From Bradyrhizobium sp. 200 (GTDB lineage: Bacteria; Pseudomonadota; Alphaproteobacteria; Rhizobiales; Xanthobacteraceae), in contig NZ_CP064689.1 of assembly GCF_023100945.1 (NCBI RefSeq), forward strand, positions 9,096,001-9,160,000: a DNA stretch of 64,000 bases, in the 5' to 3' direction. The position numbers and the translations under genes are program-made. The notes beneath the pieces were generated by a model. That model saw only the letters and a program-made list of their open reading frames with translations. It was not told where the DNA came from and made no database searches. Positions 8,653 through 19,000 of the stretch are shown one piece after another. The stretch's first letter is position 1. Every line of letters begins with the position of its first letter.

Positions 8653-9720
8653 ATGGAAGGACGGAAACTTTCGAGACGCGACATCCTGCAAGGCTCCGTC
8701 GCACTTGCCGCCGGGACTGTATTCGCCTCCCCCGTCCGCGCCCAGGCGCCGGAGCCGGTGGCGATCACGCCGGCGCTGGTGGAGGCGGCGAAGAAGGAAG
8801 GCAAACTGATCTTCTATTCCTCGATGGATCTGCCGGTCGGCGAAAAGCTCGGCAAGGCGTTCGAGGCCGCCTATCCCGGCATCACCATTCAGATCGAACG
8901 TTCCGGCTCGGAGCGGCTATTTCAGCGGATCGACCAGGAATTCGGTTCAGGCATCCGCGCAGCCGACGTGATCAACACTTCGGATGCGTCGCACGTCATC
9001 ACCTGGAAGCGGAACAAATGGCTGGCGCCATTTGTATCCGAAGATATGGCCCGGCATTTTCTTCCTGAATATCGCGACCCCGACGGCATGTCCGCCACGT
9101 CGCGGATCTATTTGTCGTCGATTGCCTACAACACCAATCTGGTAAAGCCTGAAGACGCACCGAAGAGCTTTGCCGACCTGCTTGATCCCAAATGGGCAGG
9201 CAAGATGGTCAAGGGCCACCCGGCCTATAGCGGCACCATCATGACCGCGACGTTCCAGCTCGTCCGTGAACTTGGCTGGAATTACCTGGAGAAGCTGTCG
9301 AAGCAGCGGGTAATGCAGGTGCAGTCCTCGACCGATCCGCCGAAGAAGCTTTCACTTGGCGAACGCGCCGTGATGGCCGACGGCAATGAATACGGCGTGG
9401 TGCTGCTGAAGGAAGCCGGCCAACCAGTTGAGCCGCTCTATCCAGCCGAAGGCGCGCCGACGGTCTCGGGGCCGACAGCCATCTTTGCGTCGGCGCCGCA
9501 CCCGAACGCCGCGCGGCTGTTCCAGGCCTGGCTGCACACCCGCGAGACGCAACAATTCTTCACTGATTTCTCCGCACAGTATTCGGTTCACGCGCAGGTG
9601 CAATCGAAGCCGGGACGGCGGAAGATTTCGGACATCAAGCTGATGAAGGAAGATGCGGAGGGCGTCGAGAAGATGGCCGAAGAGATCAAGACGCGCTATG
9701 CGCGGCTGTTCAGGGTTTGA
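8653..9720 (+). CDS. ABC importer periplasmic binding protein, FbpA-like
   Basis: A 355-residue extracellular solute-binding protein of family 1. The N-terminus is a Tat-type signal (SRRDILQGSVALAAGTVFASPVRAQA). The body resembles the ferric-ion and phosphonate binding group (KEGKLIFYSSMDLPVGEKLGKAF, PKSFADLLDPKWAGKM, HPNAARLFQAWLHT). It lies 27 bases after the ATPase gene and before the fused permease. The ligand cannot be fixed from sequence; iron and small organic anions or phosphonates are all used by close relatives. Confidence 0.85.
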   Translation: MEGRKLSRRDILQGSVALAAGTVFASPVRAQAPEPVAITPALVEAAKKEGKLIFYSSMDLPVGEKLGKAFEAAYPGITIQIERSGSERLFQRIDQEFGSGIRAADVINTSDASHVITWKRNKWLAPFVSEDMARHFLPEYRDPDGMSATSRIYLSSIAYNTNLVKPEDAPKSFADLLDPKWAGKMVKGHPAYSGTIMTATFQLVRELGWNYLEKLSKQRVMQVQSSTDPPKKLSLGERAVMADGNEYGVVLLKEAGQPVEPLYPAEGAPTVSGPTAIFASAPHPNAARLFQAWLHTRETQQFFTDFSAQYSVHAQVQSKPGRRKISDIKLMKEDAEGVEKMAEEIKTRYARLFRV

Positions 9721-9747
9721 TGTGAGAAGCGAGTGCCCTTCTCCTTG

Positions 9748-9771
9748 CCTCTCCCCGCAAGCGGGGAGAGG
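9748..9771. repeat. Perfect palindromic repeat with 11-bp arms
   Basis: CCTCTCCCCGC and its exact complement are separated by AA. It follows the binding-protein gene by 27 bases and could form a hairpin in the importer mRNA that lowers expression of the downstream permease. Confidence 0.7.
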
Positions 9772-9851
9772 TCGGCGCGCATCGCCAGATGCGCGACGCG
9801 TGAGGGGGACTATCCGCGAGTCCGAATTTGCGGTGAGACCCCTCACCCCAA

Positions 9852-9880
9852 CCCTCTCCCCGCAAACGCGGGGCGAGGGA
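9852..9880. repeat. Palindromic repeat, second copy in the same gap
   Basis: CCCTCTCCCCGC faces GCGGGGCGAGGGA across a short AAA-containing loop. With the copy at 9748 it makes a two-hairpin cluster (a REP or BIME-like unit) between the binding protein and permease genes. Confidence 0.65.
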
Positions 9881-9905
9881 GCAGCACCGCGCTTGTAGGA
9901 ATAGC

Positions 9906-11621
9906 ATGACCGCCATCACCACCGCCGACGCCCCAAAATCCCGCATCGACTGGACCAAGCCGGTCCTGTGGCTGTTCGCCGCGTTCATGATCGTGTTGAT
10001 CGTGCTGCCGCTGTCGTGGCTGGCGGTGTTCGCGTTCACGGACAAGGCGCGGCGCCCGACGCTGCAGAATTTCGTCACGCTGTTCACCGACCCGGCGTTC
10101 CTCGATCCGCTGCTGACGACGGCGATCATCGCCACCACCTCGGCGGTGGTCTGCTGCCTTGTCGCAGCCCCGATCGGCTGGCTGGTGTCGCGCACCGACA
10201 TGCCGGGGCGGCAGATCATCCGCGCGCTGGTGACGGCGTCGTTTGTCACGCCGCCCTTTCTCGGCGCGGTCGCCTGGGAATTGCTGGCGGCGCCCAACAG
10301 CGGAATGTTGAACCAGCTCTATCGCTATCTCAGCGGCGCCGAAGATCCGCTGTTCGACATCTATTCGCTGACCGGGCTGATCTTCGTGATCTCCTGCTAC
10401 ACGTTTCCATTCGTCTTCGTGCTGGTCGCCAACGCGCTCGACAACATGCCGGGCGAGTTGGAGGACGCATCCGCCATTCTCGGCGGCAAGGCATGGACCA
10501 CGGCGCGCCGCGTGACGATACCGCTCGCGCTGCCCGCGCTGGTCGCCGGCGCGCTGATCGCCTTCCTGCAGGCGATGACGCTGTTCGGATCGCCCGCGAT
10601 CCTGGCGCTGCCGGCGGGCTTCCACACCATGACGACGAAAATCTGGAGCCTGTTCCAGTATCCGCCAAAGCTCGAACTCGCCGCCGCCGCCGCCGTGCCG
10701 CTGTTGCTGCTGACGATATTGCTGCTGCAGGGCCAGAAGTTCCTGCTCGGCCGCCGCGGCTTCTCCGTGGTCGGCGGCAAATATGGCGCGCCGCGCCCGA
10801 TCGAGATGAAGGGGTGGCGGTTGGCGGCGCTGGCGTTCTGCCTTCTCGTGCTGCTCAATCCCGTGTTCCTGCCCTATTTCGCGCTGCTCAACGCGGCGTT
10901 TTCGCCGAACGCGACCACGCTGGTGACGCCGTCGACGGCGACGCTGCACAACATCGTGTTCGTCTTCACCGAATTGTCGTCGACCCAGCTCGCGCTGAAA
11001 AACACGGTGATCCTGGGCGCATCGACGGCGACCATCGGAACGATCCTTGCGCTCGTCGTCGCCTATGTCACGACCCGCCGCGTGATCGCGAGCAACCGCG
11101 TGCTCGGCTTTCTCGCCACCGCGCCGATCGCGATTCCTGGTATTGTGCTCGGCGTCGGGCTGTTCCTGAGCTACACGCGGCCGCCCTTCGTGCTCTACGG
11201 CACGCTGTGGATCCTGCTGGTGGCGTTCCTTACCATCAACCTGCCGTCGGCCTATCAGCAATTGCAGGCGGCATTCGCAACCATTCATCCCGAACTGGAA
11301 GACGCCAGCCGCATCCTCGGCGCGACACGACTGCAGGCGCTGCGCCAGATCACCGCGCCGTTATTGCGCACCGGCGTGATCGCGACCTGGTGCTTCATCT
11401 TCATCGGCGTGATGCGCGAGCTATCGGCGGCGATCGTGCTGTTCACCTCGCAGACCAAGGTGCTGTCGGTGTTGATTTACGACCTCAACGAAAGCGGCGA
11501 CCTCGCCGCGATCTCGGTGCTCGGCATCGCGATGCTGGTGATTACTTTTGCGGTGGTGCTGGCAGTGAACCGGATTCCGATGTTCGGGGGCGGCGCCGGT
11601 GCGCGGCTAAGGAATAGTTAG
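9906..11621 (+). CDS. ABC importer permease, two fused transmembrane domains (FbpB-like)
   Basis: A 571-residue inner-membrane protein with about twelve hydrophobic segments. It carries two copies of the permease EAA loop, EDASAILGGKAWTTARRVTIPL (about 195-216) and EDASRILGATRLQALRQITAPL (about 465-486), so a single polypeptide supplies both halves of the channel. This is usual in the FbpB/SfuB group. It completes the importer begun by the ATPase at 7564 and the binding protein at 8653; the gap before it holds two REP-like hairpins. Confidence 0.88.
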   Translation: MTAITTADAPKSRIDWTKPVLWLFAAFMIVLIVLPLSWLAVFAFTDKARRPTLQNFVTLFTDPAFLDPLLTTAIIATTSAVVCCLVAAPIGWLVSRTDMPGRQIIRALVTASFVTPPFLGAVAWELLAAPNSGMLNQLYRYLSGAEDPLFDIYSLTGLIFVISCYTFPFVFVLVANALDNMPGELEDASAILGGKAWTTARRVTIPLALPALVAGALIAFLQAMTLFGSPAILALPAGFHTMTTKIWSLFQYPPKLELAAAAAVPLLLLTILLLQGQKFLLGRRGFSVVGGKYGAPRPIEMKGWRLAALAFCLLVLLNPVFLPYFALLNAAFSPNATTLVTPSTATLHNIVFVFTELSSTQLALKNTVILGASTATIGTILALVVAYVTTRRVIASNRVLGFLATAPIAIPGIVLGVGLFLSYTRPPFVLYGTLWILLVAFLTINLPSAYQQLQAAFATIHPELEDASRILGATRLQALRQITAPLLRTGVIATWCFIFIGVMRELSAAIVLFTSQTKVLSVLIYDLNESGDLAAISVLGIAMLVITFAVVLAVNRIPMFGGGAGARLRNS

Positions 11622-11622
11622 C

Positions 11623-11733
11623 CCGTCATTGCCTGCGACAAACGCGAAGCGTTTGCCAAGGGAGCGCAGCGACGAAGCAATCCATACTTGTTTTGCGGCA
11701 CGATGGATTGCTTCGCTTCGCTCGCAATGACGG
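11623..11733. repeat. Long inverted repeat, CCGTCATTGC...GCAATGACGG family
   Basis: The element begins CCGTCATTGC and ends GCAATGACGG, with internal arms GAAGCAATCCAT and ATGGATTGCTTC. A close copy is at 20112-20198 and a diverged one at 6032. It lies between the permease and oligopeptidase genes and can be read as spurious coding sequence upstream of the peptidase. Confidence 0.75.
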
Positions 11734-11807
11734 CCCCCGGGCATCTGGTAATCCGCCACATTCACCCCGATATAAGGCGCACAATCATTGAGCCATACGA
11801 GGACCGC

Positions 11808-13925
11808 GTGACCCAAGCCGCCGCCCAAAAGCCTGCCCTGTCGCCACCGATCGCCCCGCGCCGGCCGCACGCCTTCACCACGCACGGCATCACGGTGACG
11901 GACGATTACGCATGGCTGAAAGACGCCAAATGGCAGGAGGTGCTGCGCGATCCCTCTATCCTGGACCCGGATATCCGGAAATATCTGGAAGCTGAAAACG
12001 ACTACACCGAAAGCCTGCTCGGCCATACCGCGCCGTTGCAGAAGAAGCTGGTCGCGGAAATGCGCGGGCGGATCAAGGAAGACGATTCCAGCGTACCTGC
12101 GCCGGACGGGCCGTTTGCCTATTTACGAAAATTCCGCGAGGGCGGGCAGCACGAAATGTTCGGCCGCACGCCGCGTGATGGCGGCGATGTCCAGATCGTG
12201 CTCGACGGTGACGCGCTGGCCGCGAACCACGAATATTTCAAGTTCGGCAGCGCGCGTCATTCGGATGACCACAAATTGCAGGCGTGGAGCGCCGACACCA
12301 AGGGCTCGGAATATTTCTCGATTCGCGTGCGCGACTGGGCCACGGGAACCGATCGCGACGACCTCGTCGAGGAGACCGACGGCGGCATCGTCTGGAGCAA
12401 GGACTGCAACAGCTTCTTCTATGTCAAGCTCGACGACAACCATCGCCCGATGCAGGTCTGGCGTCATAAGCTCGGCACCAGGCAGAGCGACGATACGCTG
12501 GTGTATGAGGAACAGGATTCCGGCTGGTTCACCCATCTGCACGAGAGTTCGTCCGGCCGCTTCTGCGTCATCGCCGGCGGCGATCACGAGACCTCGGAGC
12601 AGCGCCTGATCGATCTCGCCAACCCCGAGGCGCCACCGCTTCTGGTCGCGGCGCGCGAGGAAGGCGTGCAGTATTCGATCGCCGACCGCGGCGACGAGCT
12701 GTTCATTCTCACCAACGCGGACGGCGCGATCGACTTCAAGGTGGTCACCGCGCCGCTTGCCGCGCCCGAACGCGCCAACTGGCGCGATCTGATTCCATAT
12801 CGCGAGGGCGTCTATGTGCTCGATGTCGAACTCTATGCCGGTCACATGGTGCGGCTGGAGCGCGCCAACGCGCTGCCCGCCATCATCATCCGCGACCTCA
12901 ACACGGGCGAAGAGCACGCCATCGCCTTTGATGAAGCCGCCTATTCGCTCGACACCATGGGCAGCTACGAATTCGAAACCACGAATTTGCGGTTCTCCTA
13001 TTCGTCGATGACGACGCCGGCGGAAGTCTATGATTACGACATGGCGACGCGCGCGCGGATGCTGCGCAAGCGGCAGGAAATTCCGTCCGGTCACGACCCG
13101 GCCGACTACGTCACCACGCGCATCATGGCGACCTCGCATGACGGCGCGCTGGTGCCGGTCTCGATCCTGCATCGCAAGGATCTGGTGCGCGACGGCAAGG
13201 CGCCGCTCTTGCTCTACGGCTACGGCTCCTACGGCATGGCGATGCCGGCGTCCTTTGCTGCCAACCGGCTGTCGCTGGTCGATCGCGGCTTTGTTTATGC
13301 GATCGCGCATATCCGCGGCGGCGCCGACAAAGGCTGGAGCTGGTATCTCGACGGCAAGCGCGAGAAGAAGACGAACACGTTCGATGATTTCGCGGCGGCA
13401 GGACGCGCGCTGTGTGATGCGAAATACACCAGCGCCAAACGCATCGTCGGCCATGGCGGCAGCGCCGGCGGCATGCTGATGGGCGCGGTCGCCAACCGAT
13501 CAGGCGAATTGTTCGCCGGCATCGTCGCCGAGGTGCCGTTCGTCGATGTGCTCAACACGATGCTCGACGATACGCTGCCGCTGACGCCGCCGGAATGGCC
13601 GGAATGGGGCAACCCGATCGAGAGCGAAAAGGACTTTCGCACTATTTTGTCCTACTCGCCCTACGACAATCTCGCGGCCAAAGAATATCCGGCGATCCTG
13701 GCGATGGGCGGACTGACCGATCCGCGCGTCACCTATTGGGAGCCGGCAAAATGGATCGCGCGGCTGCGCGCAACGATGTCGGGCGGCGGCCCGGTTCTGC
13801 TGCGCACCAACATGGGCGCCGGCCACGGCGGCGCGTCGGGGCGGTTCAACCGGCTCGATGAGGTGGCGATCGCGTATGCGTTCGCGCTGTGGGCGGTGGG
13901 GCTGGCGCAGAAGAGCGAGGCGTGA
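11808..13925 (+). CDS. S9A serine peptidase, oligopeptidase B
   Basis: A 705-residue cytoplasmic peptidase that cuts short peptides after basic residues. The N-terminal propeller starts at PPIAPRRPHAFTTHGITVTDDYAWLKD. The C-terminal catalytic domain has the nucleophile in GHGGSAGGMLMG, the aspartate in GGLTDPRVTYWEPAKW and the histidine in GAGHGGASGR. GTG 11808 was chosen because AGGA lies 5 bases upstream and 705 residues fits the family; the frame from 11688 is translated from the repeat at 11623-11733. It is convergent with the TetR gene, with three bases between the stops. Confidence 0.9.
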   Translation: MTQAAAQKPALSPPIAPRRPHAFTTHGITVTDDYAWLKDAKWQEVLRDPSILDPDIRKYLEAENDYTESLLGHTAPLQKKLVAEMRGRIKEDDSSVPAPDGPFAYLRKFREGGQHEMFGRTPRDGGDVQIVLDGDALAANHEYFKFGSARHSDDHKLQAWSADTKGSEYFSIRVRDWATGTDRDDLVEETDGGIVWSKDCNSFFYVKLDDNHRPMQVWRHKLGTRQSDDTLVYEEQDSGWFTHLHESSSGRFCVIAGGDHETSEQRLIDLANPEAPPLLVAAREEGVQYSIADRGDELFILTNADGAIDFKVVTAPLAAPERANWRDLIPYREGVYVLDVELYAGHMVRLERANALPAIIIRDLNTGEEHAIAFDEAAYSLDTMGSYEFETTNLRFSYSSMTTPAEVYDYDMATRARMLRKRQEIPSGHDPADYVTTRIMATSHDGALVPVSILHRKDLVRDGKAPLLLYGYGSYGMAMPASFAANRLSLVDRGFVYAIAHIRGGADKGWSWYLDGKREKKTNTFDDFAAAGRALCDAKYTSAKRIVGHGGSAGGMLMGAVANRSGELFAGIVAEVPFVDVLNTMLDDTLPLTPPEWPEWGNPIESEKDFRTILSYSPYDNLAAKEYPAILAMGGLTDPRVTYWEPAKWIARLRATMSGGGPVLLRTNMGAGHGGASGRFNRLDEVAIAYAFALWAVGLAQKSEA

Positions 13926-13928
13926 ACG

Positions 13929-14534
13929 TCAGACCGACGCCAGACTCAGCGGCGGCCAGGTGCGCAGCGCCATCTCGGCGATCTTGCGCAATTGCTCGCG
14001 CGTCGTGCCGCCGGCCGCCTGCACCGCCATGCCCTGCAGGATCGCGGAGAGGTACGCTGCGAGATCGGCGGCATCGGATCCCTCAGGCAGGTCGCCTTCG
14101 GCGATCGCCCGCTCGAAGCGCTGGCGCAAATCCTGTTCGCCTTTGGCGCGGCGCGACATCAATTCCTGCTTGATGGATTCGGCAGCATCGCCGCAGCTCA
14201 GGGCGCCCTGGACCGCCAGACATCCCGGCGGGTGGTTCGGATCACTGACGGCGTCGGCGCTTTCGTACAGCAAGTGTTCGACCACGGCGTGCGCCGTCGG
14301 CTTGGCCAGCGCGGCCTGAAAGTAACCGCCGGGGCCGTCGACATAACGATCCAGCGCCTTGCGAAACAGTTCTTCCTTGTTGCCGAACGCGGAATAAAGG
14401 CTTGGCTTGGTGATCCCCATGGTTTCCGTGAGGTCCGCCATCGACGCGCCTTCGTAGCCTTTGCGCCAGAACACCTGGAGCGCCAGGTCGAGCGCCTTGT
14501 CGACATCGAATTCGCGGGGCCGTCCCATGGCCAT
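13929..14534 (-). CDS. TetR/AcrR-family repressor of the adjacent RND pump
   Basis: A 201-residue regulator. The N-terminal helix-turn-helix is in MADLTETMGITKPSLYSAFGNKEELFRKAL (about residues 32-61). The C-terminal domain is typical of pump repressors (PGGYFQAALAKPTAHAVVEHLL, PPGCLAVQGALSCG). It is divergent from the RND adaptor gene, and two 12-bp imperfect palindromes, TACCAATCGTTA and TACCGAACGTTA, lie between them. The inferred role is repression of the pump and itself, relieved by a small-molecule ligand. An alternative start is ATG at 14528. Confidence 0.88.
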   Translation of the reverse strand: MAMGRPREFDVDKALDLALQVFWRKGYEGASMADLTETMGITKPSLYSAFGNKEELFRKALDRYVDGPGGYFQAALAKPTAHAVVEHLLYESADAVSDPNHPPGCLAVQGALSCGDAAESIKQELMSRRAKGEQDLRQRFERAIAEGDLPEGSDAADLAAYLSAILQGMAVQAAGGTTREQLRKIAEMALRTWPPLSLASV

Positions 14535-14556
14535 GATGGGTCCTCCTTTAGTTTCC

Positions 14557-14568
14557 TACCAATCGTTA
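14557..14568. promoter_or_regulatory. Candidate TetR operator 1
   Basis: TACCAATCGTTA is an imperfect palindrome (its complement is TAACGATTGGTA). It lies 23 bases upstream of the TetR start and just before a TTGACA promoter element facing the pump. Confidence 0.5.
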
Positions 14569-14578
14569 GATAAGTGAC

Positions 14579-14584
14579 TTGACA
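14579..14584 (+). promoter_or_regulatory. -35 element of the RND pump promoter
   Basis: TTGACA is a perfect sigma-70 -35 hexamer. A weak -10 lies within 14602-14610 (ATCTAT to TATACC). Operator 2 overlaps the -10 end, which fits repression by blocking RNA polymerase. Confidence 0.45.
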
Positions 14585-14606
14585 GGACATGTCGATGGCC
14601 CATCTA

Positions 14607-14618
14607 TACCGAACGTTA
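14607..14618. promoter_or_regulatory. Candidate TetR operator 2
   Basis: TACCGAACGTTA matches operator 1 at ten of twelve positions and lies exactly 50 bp from it. It overlaps the probable -10 region of the pump promoter. Confidence 0.5.
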
Positions 14619-14721
14619 CGAATGTGTGCGCTGCAACGTAGGCATTGATCGAGTGCCATCACCGTCAGGTCTGTTCAAACCTGGGTTACAGCGCCGAATG
14701 TACTGCCGAACTGGGGTCTTC

Positions 14722-15927
14722 ATGAAAAATATTATCAAAAACAAACGCTTGGTTGGAGCAGGGCTGGTGCTGGCCGCCTTGGCCATCGCCGCAGGCGCGA
14801 CTTTCCTGAGCGGTCGAGGCGGAAGCGCGCAGGCCGAGACGGCCACAGCAGCACCCGCGGCCCTGCCGGTCTCGGTCTCCGTCGTCGCGCCCCGGCAGAC
14901 CGTGCCTTGGGACGAGTTTTCCGGCCGGCTTGAGGCCGTCGAACGGGTCGAAATCCGCTCACGGGTCGCAGGCGCGATTCAGGAAATCCACTTTACGGAG
15001 GGTGCGCTGGTCAAACAGGGAGACCTGTTGATCCTGATCGATCCGTCGCTATACGCGGCCGATGTGGCGCGCGCCGAAGGCCAGGTTGCCGCGGCCAAGG
15101 CGCGCCTGATCCTCACCAAGAGCGATTTCGAGCGCGGCCAGCAATTGACGGATTCGCGCACGATCTCGCAACGCGATTTTGACGGTCGCGTCAACGCCTA
15201 CCGCGAGGCCGAAGCCAATCTGACGGCGGCCGAGGCGGCGCTGCAAACGGCAAAACTTAATCTCGGCTATACCGAAATACGGGCGCCGGTCTCCGGGCGG
15301 GTCGGCAAGCTCGAGATCACCGTCGGCAATCTGATCGCCGCCGGACCTGGCACGCCGGTTCTGACCACGCTGGTCTCGGTCAATCCGATTTATGCCAGCT
15401 TCAATGCCGATGAGCAGGTGGTGACGCGCGCATTGCGGACGCTGGCGGACGAATCGACGCCGTCCGAGATCGGACGCATCCCCGTGCAGATGGGGACCGG
15501 CACCACCGACGGCACACCCTACAAGGGGAAGATGCAGTTGATCGACAACCAGGTCGATGCGCGCAGCGGCACCGTGCGGGTGCGTGCGGTGTTCGACAAC
15601 GCCGATGGCAGGCTGATGCCGGGCCAGTTCGCGCGGCTGCTGATGGGACAGCCCAAAGCCGAGCCGGTGCTGCTGATCAGCGAACGCGCCGTCGGCACCG
15701 ACCAGAACAAGAAATTCGTGATGGTCGTCGACAAGGACAGCAAGGCGGAATATCGCGAAGTTGCGCTCGGCGTATCGATCGAAGGCATGCGCGTGGTGAC
15801 CGGCGGGCTGCATGCCGGCGAACGCATCGTGGTCAAGGGCCTGCAGCGTGTGCGTCCCGGTGCGCTGGTCGCGCCCGAGGTGGTGGCGATGGGCTTTGCT
15901 TCCGCGACAGAGGTGGCACAGCGCTAG
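14722..15927 (+). CDS. RND efflux adaptor (AcrA/MexA type)
   Basis: A 401-residue periplasmic adaptor with an N-terminal membrane anchor and no lipobox cysteine (RLVGAGLVLAALAIAAGATFL). The lipoyl half-domains are RVEIRSRVAGAIQEIHFTEGALVKQGD and TEIRAPVSGRVGKLEITVGNLI, with a coiled-coil hairpin between them (about 105-165). The barrel and proximal domains follow (YKGKMQLIDNQVDARSGTVRVRAVF). ATG 14722 gives a normal length; the frame from 14626 adds a non-conserved leader. The pump gene follows after a hairpin-bearing gap. No outer-membrane channel gene is in this operon. Confidence 0.92.
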   Translation: MKNIIKNKRLVGAGLVLAALAIAAGATFLSGRGGSAQAETATAAPAALPVSVSVVAPRQTVPWDEFSGRLEAVERVEIRSRVAGAIQEIHFTEGALVKQGDLLILIDPSLYAADVARAEGQVAAAKARLILTKSDFERGQQLTDSRTISQRDFDGRVNAYREAEANLTAAEAALQTAKLNLGYTEIRAPVSGRVGKLEITVGNLIAAGPGTPVLTTLVSVNPIYASFNADEQVVTRALRTLADESTPSEIGRIPVQMGTGTTDGTPYKGKMQLIDNQVDARSGTVRVRAVFDNADGRLMPGQFARLLMGQPKAEPVLLISERAVGTDQNKKFVMVVDKDSKAEYREVALGVSIEGMRVVTGGLHAGERIVVKGLQRVRPGALVAPEVVAMGFASATEVAQR

Positions 15928-15936
15928 CAGTCTGAT

Positions 15937-15962
15937 CCCGGTGCTCTTACGAGAGCACCGGG
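15937..15962. repeat. Perfect 11-bp hairpin between RND adaptor and pump genes
   Basis: CCCGGTGCTCT and AGAGCACCGGG flank a TACG tetraloop. It is followed by A-rich rather than T-rich sequence, so it is not a standard terminator on this strand. It may stabilise the adaptor mRNA or tune the adaptor-to-pump ratio. Confidence 0.6.
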
Positions 15963-16065
15963 CAAAATTTCAAAAAAAGCAACAGAAGCGAAATAGTGCG
16001 GTCGATCATGTCGGCCGCGCCGGGACCCTTGCGCTTCGCAGCCCTGATATCAGCGAGACAGTGCC

Positions 16066-19000
16066 ATGAACTTTTCCAGATTTTTCATCGATCGGCCGAT
16101 CTTCGCGGGTGTGCTGTCGACCCTGATCTTCGTGGCGGGACTTCTGTCGCTGCCGGCGCTGCCGATCTCGGAATATCCGGAAGTGGCGCCGCCGACGGTG
16201 GTGGTGCGCGCGCAATATCCGGGCGCCAACCCCAAGGTGATCGCCGAGACGGTATCGACGCCGATCGAGGAGCAGATCAACGGGGTCGAAGGCATGCTCT
16301 ACATGAGCAGCCAGGCCACCACCGATGGATTGATGACGCTCAACGTGACGTTCCGGCTCGGCACCGATCCGGACAAGGCACAGCAACTGGTGCAAAACCG
16401 GGTGGCGCAGGCCGAGCCGCGACTGCCCAGCGAGGTCCGCACCCTCGGCATCACCACGATCAAAAGCGCGCCCGACCTCACCATGGTGGTGCATCTGCTG
16501 TCGCCGAACGGCCGCTACGACATGACCTATTTGCGCAACTATGCCGTGCTCAACGTCAAGGATCGGCTGGCGCGTATCGAAGGCGTCGGCCAGGTGCAGT
16601 TGTTCGGCTCCGGCGACTATTCGATGCGGGTCTGGCTCGATCCGCAGAAGGTCGCCGAGCGCGGGCTGTCGGCCGCCGACGTGGTGCGCGAGATCCGGGC
16701 CCAGAACGTCCAGGCGGCGGCCGGCGTGGTCGGGGCATCGCCAAGCGAGGTCGGGCTCGATTTGCAGCTCTCCATCAACGCACAGGGGCGACTGCAGACC
16801 GAGGAAGAGTTCGGCGAAATCATCGTCAAGAACGGCGCCAATGGCGAAGTCACAAGGCTGCGCGACATCGCCCGGATCGAGCTTGGTGCCGCGGACTATT
16901 CGCTGCGCTCGCTTCTGGACAACAAATCAGCGGTCGCGGTGCCGATCTTCCAGTCGCCGGGCTCCAATGCGATCCAGATTTCCGACACCGTCCGCAAGAT
17001 GATGGTCGAGCTGAAGGCGAATATGCCCGACGGCATGGACTACAGTATCGTCTATGACCCCACGCAATTCGTTCGCGCCTCGATCGAGGCGGTGGTGCAC
17101 ACGCTACTGGAAGCCGTGGCCCTGGTCGTGCTGGTGGTTATTCTGTTCCTGCAGACCTGGCGTGCGTCGATCATTCCGCTAATCGCGGTGCCGGTTTCCA
17201 TTATCGGCACCTTTGCCGTCATGCATGTGTTTGGCTTCTCGATCAACGCGCTGACGCTGTTCGGGCTGGTGCTGGCGATCGGCATCGTCGTCGATGACGC
17301 CATCGTCGTGGTCGAGAACGTCGAGCGCAACATCGAACAGGGGCTAACGCCAAAGGAGGCTGCATATCAAGCGATGCAGGAAGTCACCGGCCCGATCATC
17401 GCGATCGCGCTGGTGCTGATCGCGGTGTTTGTGCCGTTGGCGTTCATTACCGGATTGACCGGCCAGTTCTACAAGCAGTTCGCGCTGACGGTGGCGATCT
17501 CGACGGTGATTTCCGCGTTCAATTCGCTGACGCTGTCGCCGGCGCTGGCGGCCGTGCTGCTGAAATCCCACGACGCACCAAAGGACGCGCTGACCCGCGG
17601 CATGGATCGCGTGCTCGGCTGGTTCTTCCAGCGTTTTAACCGCTTCTTTCACCGCAGTTCCGAAGCCTACGGCCACGGCGTCAAACGGGTGATCTCGCGC
17701 CGGGCAATCGTGATGGTCGGCTATGTCGCGCTGATCGGCGTCACTTTTGGGCTGTTCAAGGCGGTGCCCGGCGGCTTTGTCCCCGGCCAGGACAAGCAAT
17801 ATCTGGTCGGCTTCGCGCAACTGCCTGACGGCGCGACGCTCGACCGCACCGAAGAGGTGATCCGCCGCATGGGTGATATCGCCTTGAAGCTGCCGGGCGT
17901 CGAAAGCGCCGTGGCGTTTCCCGGCCTGTCGATCAACGGTTTCACCAACAGCTCGAATTCGGGAATCGTGTTCGTCACGTTAAAGCCTTTCGAAGAGCGC
18001 AAGACGGCCAATCTCAGCGCGGGCGCGATCGCTGGACAGCTCAACGGCAAGTTTTCCGCGATCCAGGAAGCCTTCATTGCAATGTTCCCACCGCCGCCGG
18101 TGGCGGGACTCGGCACCATCGGCGGCTTCAAGCTGCAGATTGAGGATCGCGCCGGGCTGGGTTATGAGGCGCTCAACGACGCCACCAAGGCGTTCATCGC
18201 CAAGGCTCAAACTGCGCCACAACTGGCCGGCCTGTTCTCCAGCTATCAGGTCAACGTGCCGCAGCTTTATGCCGATATCGACCGTACCCGGGCGCGACAG
18301 CTCAGCGTGCCAGTGACCAGCGTGTTTGATACCATGCAGATCTATCTCGGCTCGCTCTACGTCAACGACTTCAACAAGTTCGGCCGCACCTATTCGGTGC
18401 GGGTACAGGCGGACGCGAAATTCCGCGCCCGCGCCGACGACGTTGGCCTGTTGAAGGTGCGCTCCGACACCGGCGAGATGGTGCCGCTGTCGGCGCTGCT
18501 GAAGATCAAGGAAAGCGCCGGGCCGGAGCGCGCCATGCGCTACAACGGCTTCCTTACCGCTGACCTCAATGGCGGTGCCGCGCCCGGCTATTCGACCGGG
18601 CAGGCCCAGGCAGTGGTGGAGAAGATCGCGGCAGACACCTTTCCGAAGGGCATCGCGTTCGAGTGGACCGACCTGACGTATCAGGAAATCATTGCCGGCA
18701 ATTCGTCGCTGGTGGTGTTTCCGGTGGCGCTGCTGCTGGTATTCCTGGTGCTCGCCGCGCAATACGAGAGCCTGACCCTGCCGCTGTCGATCATCATGAT
18801 CGTGCCGATGGGGTTGCTGGCGGCGATGCTCGGCGTCTGGCTGACCAAGGGCGACAACAACGTGTTCACCCAGATCGGATTGATCGTTCTGGTGGGACTG
18901 TCGGCCAAGAATGCCATCCTGATCGTGGAATTCGCGCGCGAGCTGGAATTCGCCGGACGCAAGCCGGTGCAGGCCGCGATCGAAGCCAGCCGCTTGCGGC

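Noticed and set aside
6205..11621. A 2-aminoethylphosphonate uptake and transamination locus
   Set aside because: The importer type would fit, but the aminotransferase looks like the serine-glyoxylate group rather than PhnW and no phosphonatase gene is present.
11688..11807. Upstream extension of oligopeptidase B
   Set aside because: It is translated from an intergenic inverted repeat also found at 20112; GTG 11808 has a ribosome site and gives the family length.
15937..15962. Rho-independent terminator between RND adaptor and pump
   Set aside because: The stem is perfect but is followed by A-rich, not T-rich, sequence, and the genes are expected to be co-expressed.
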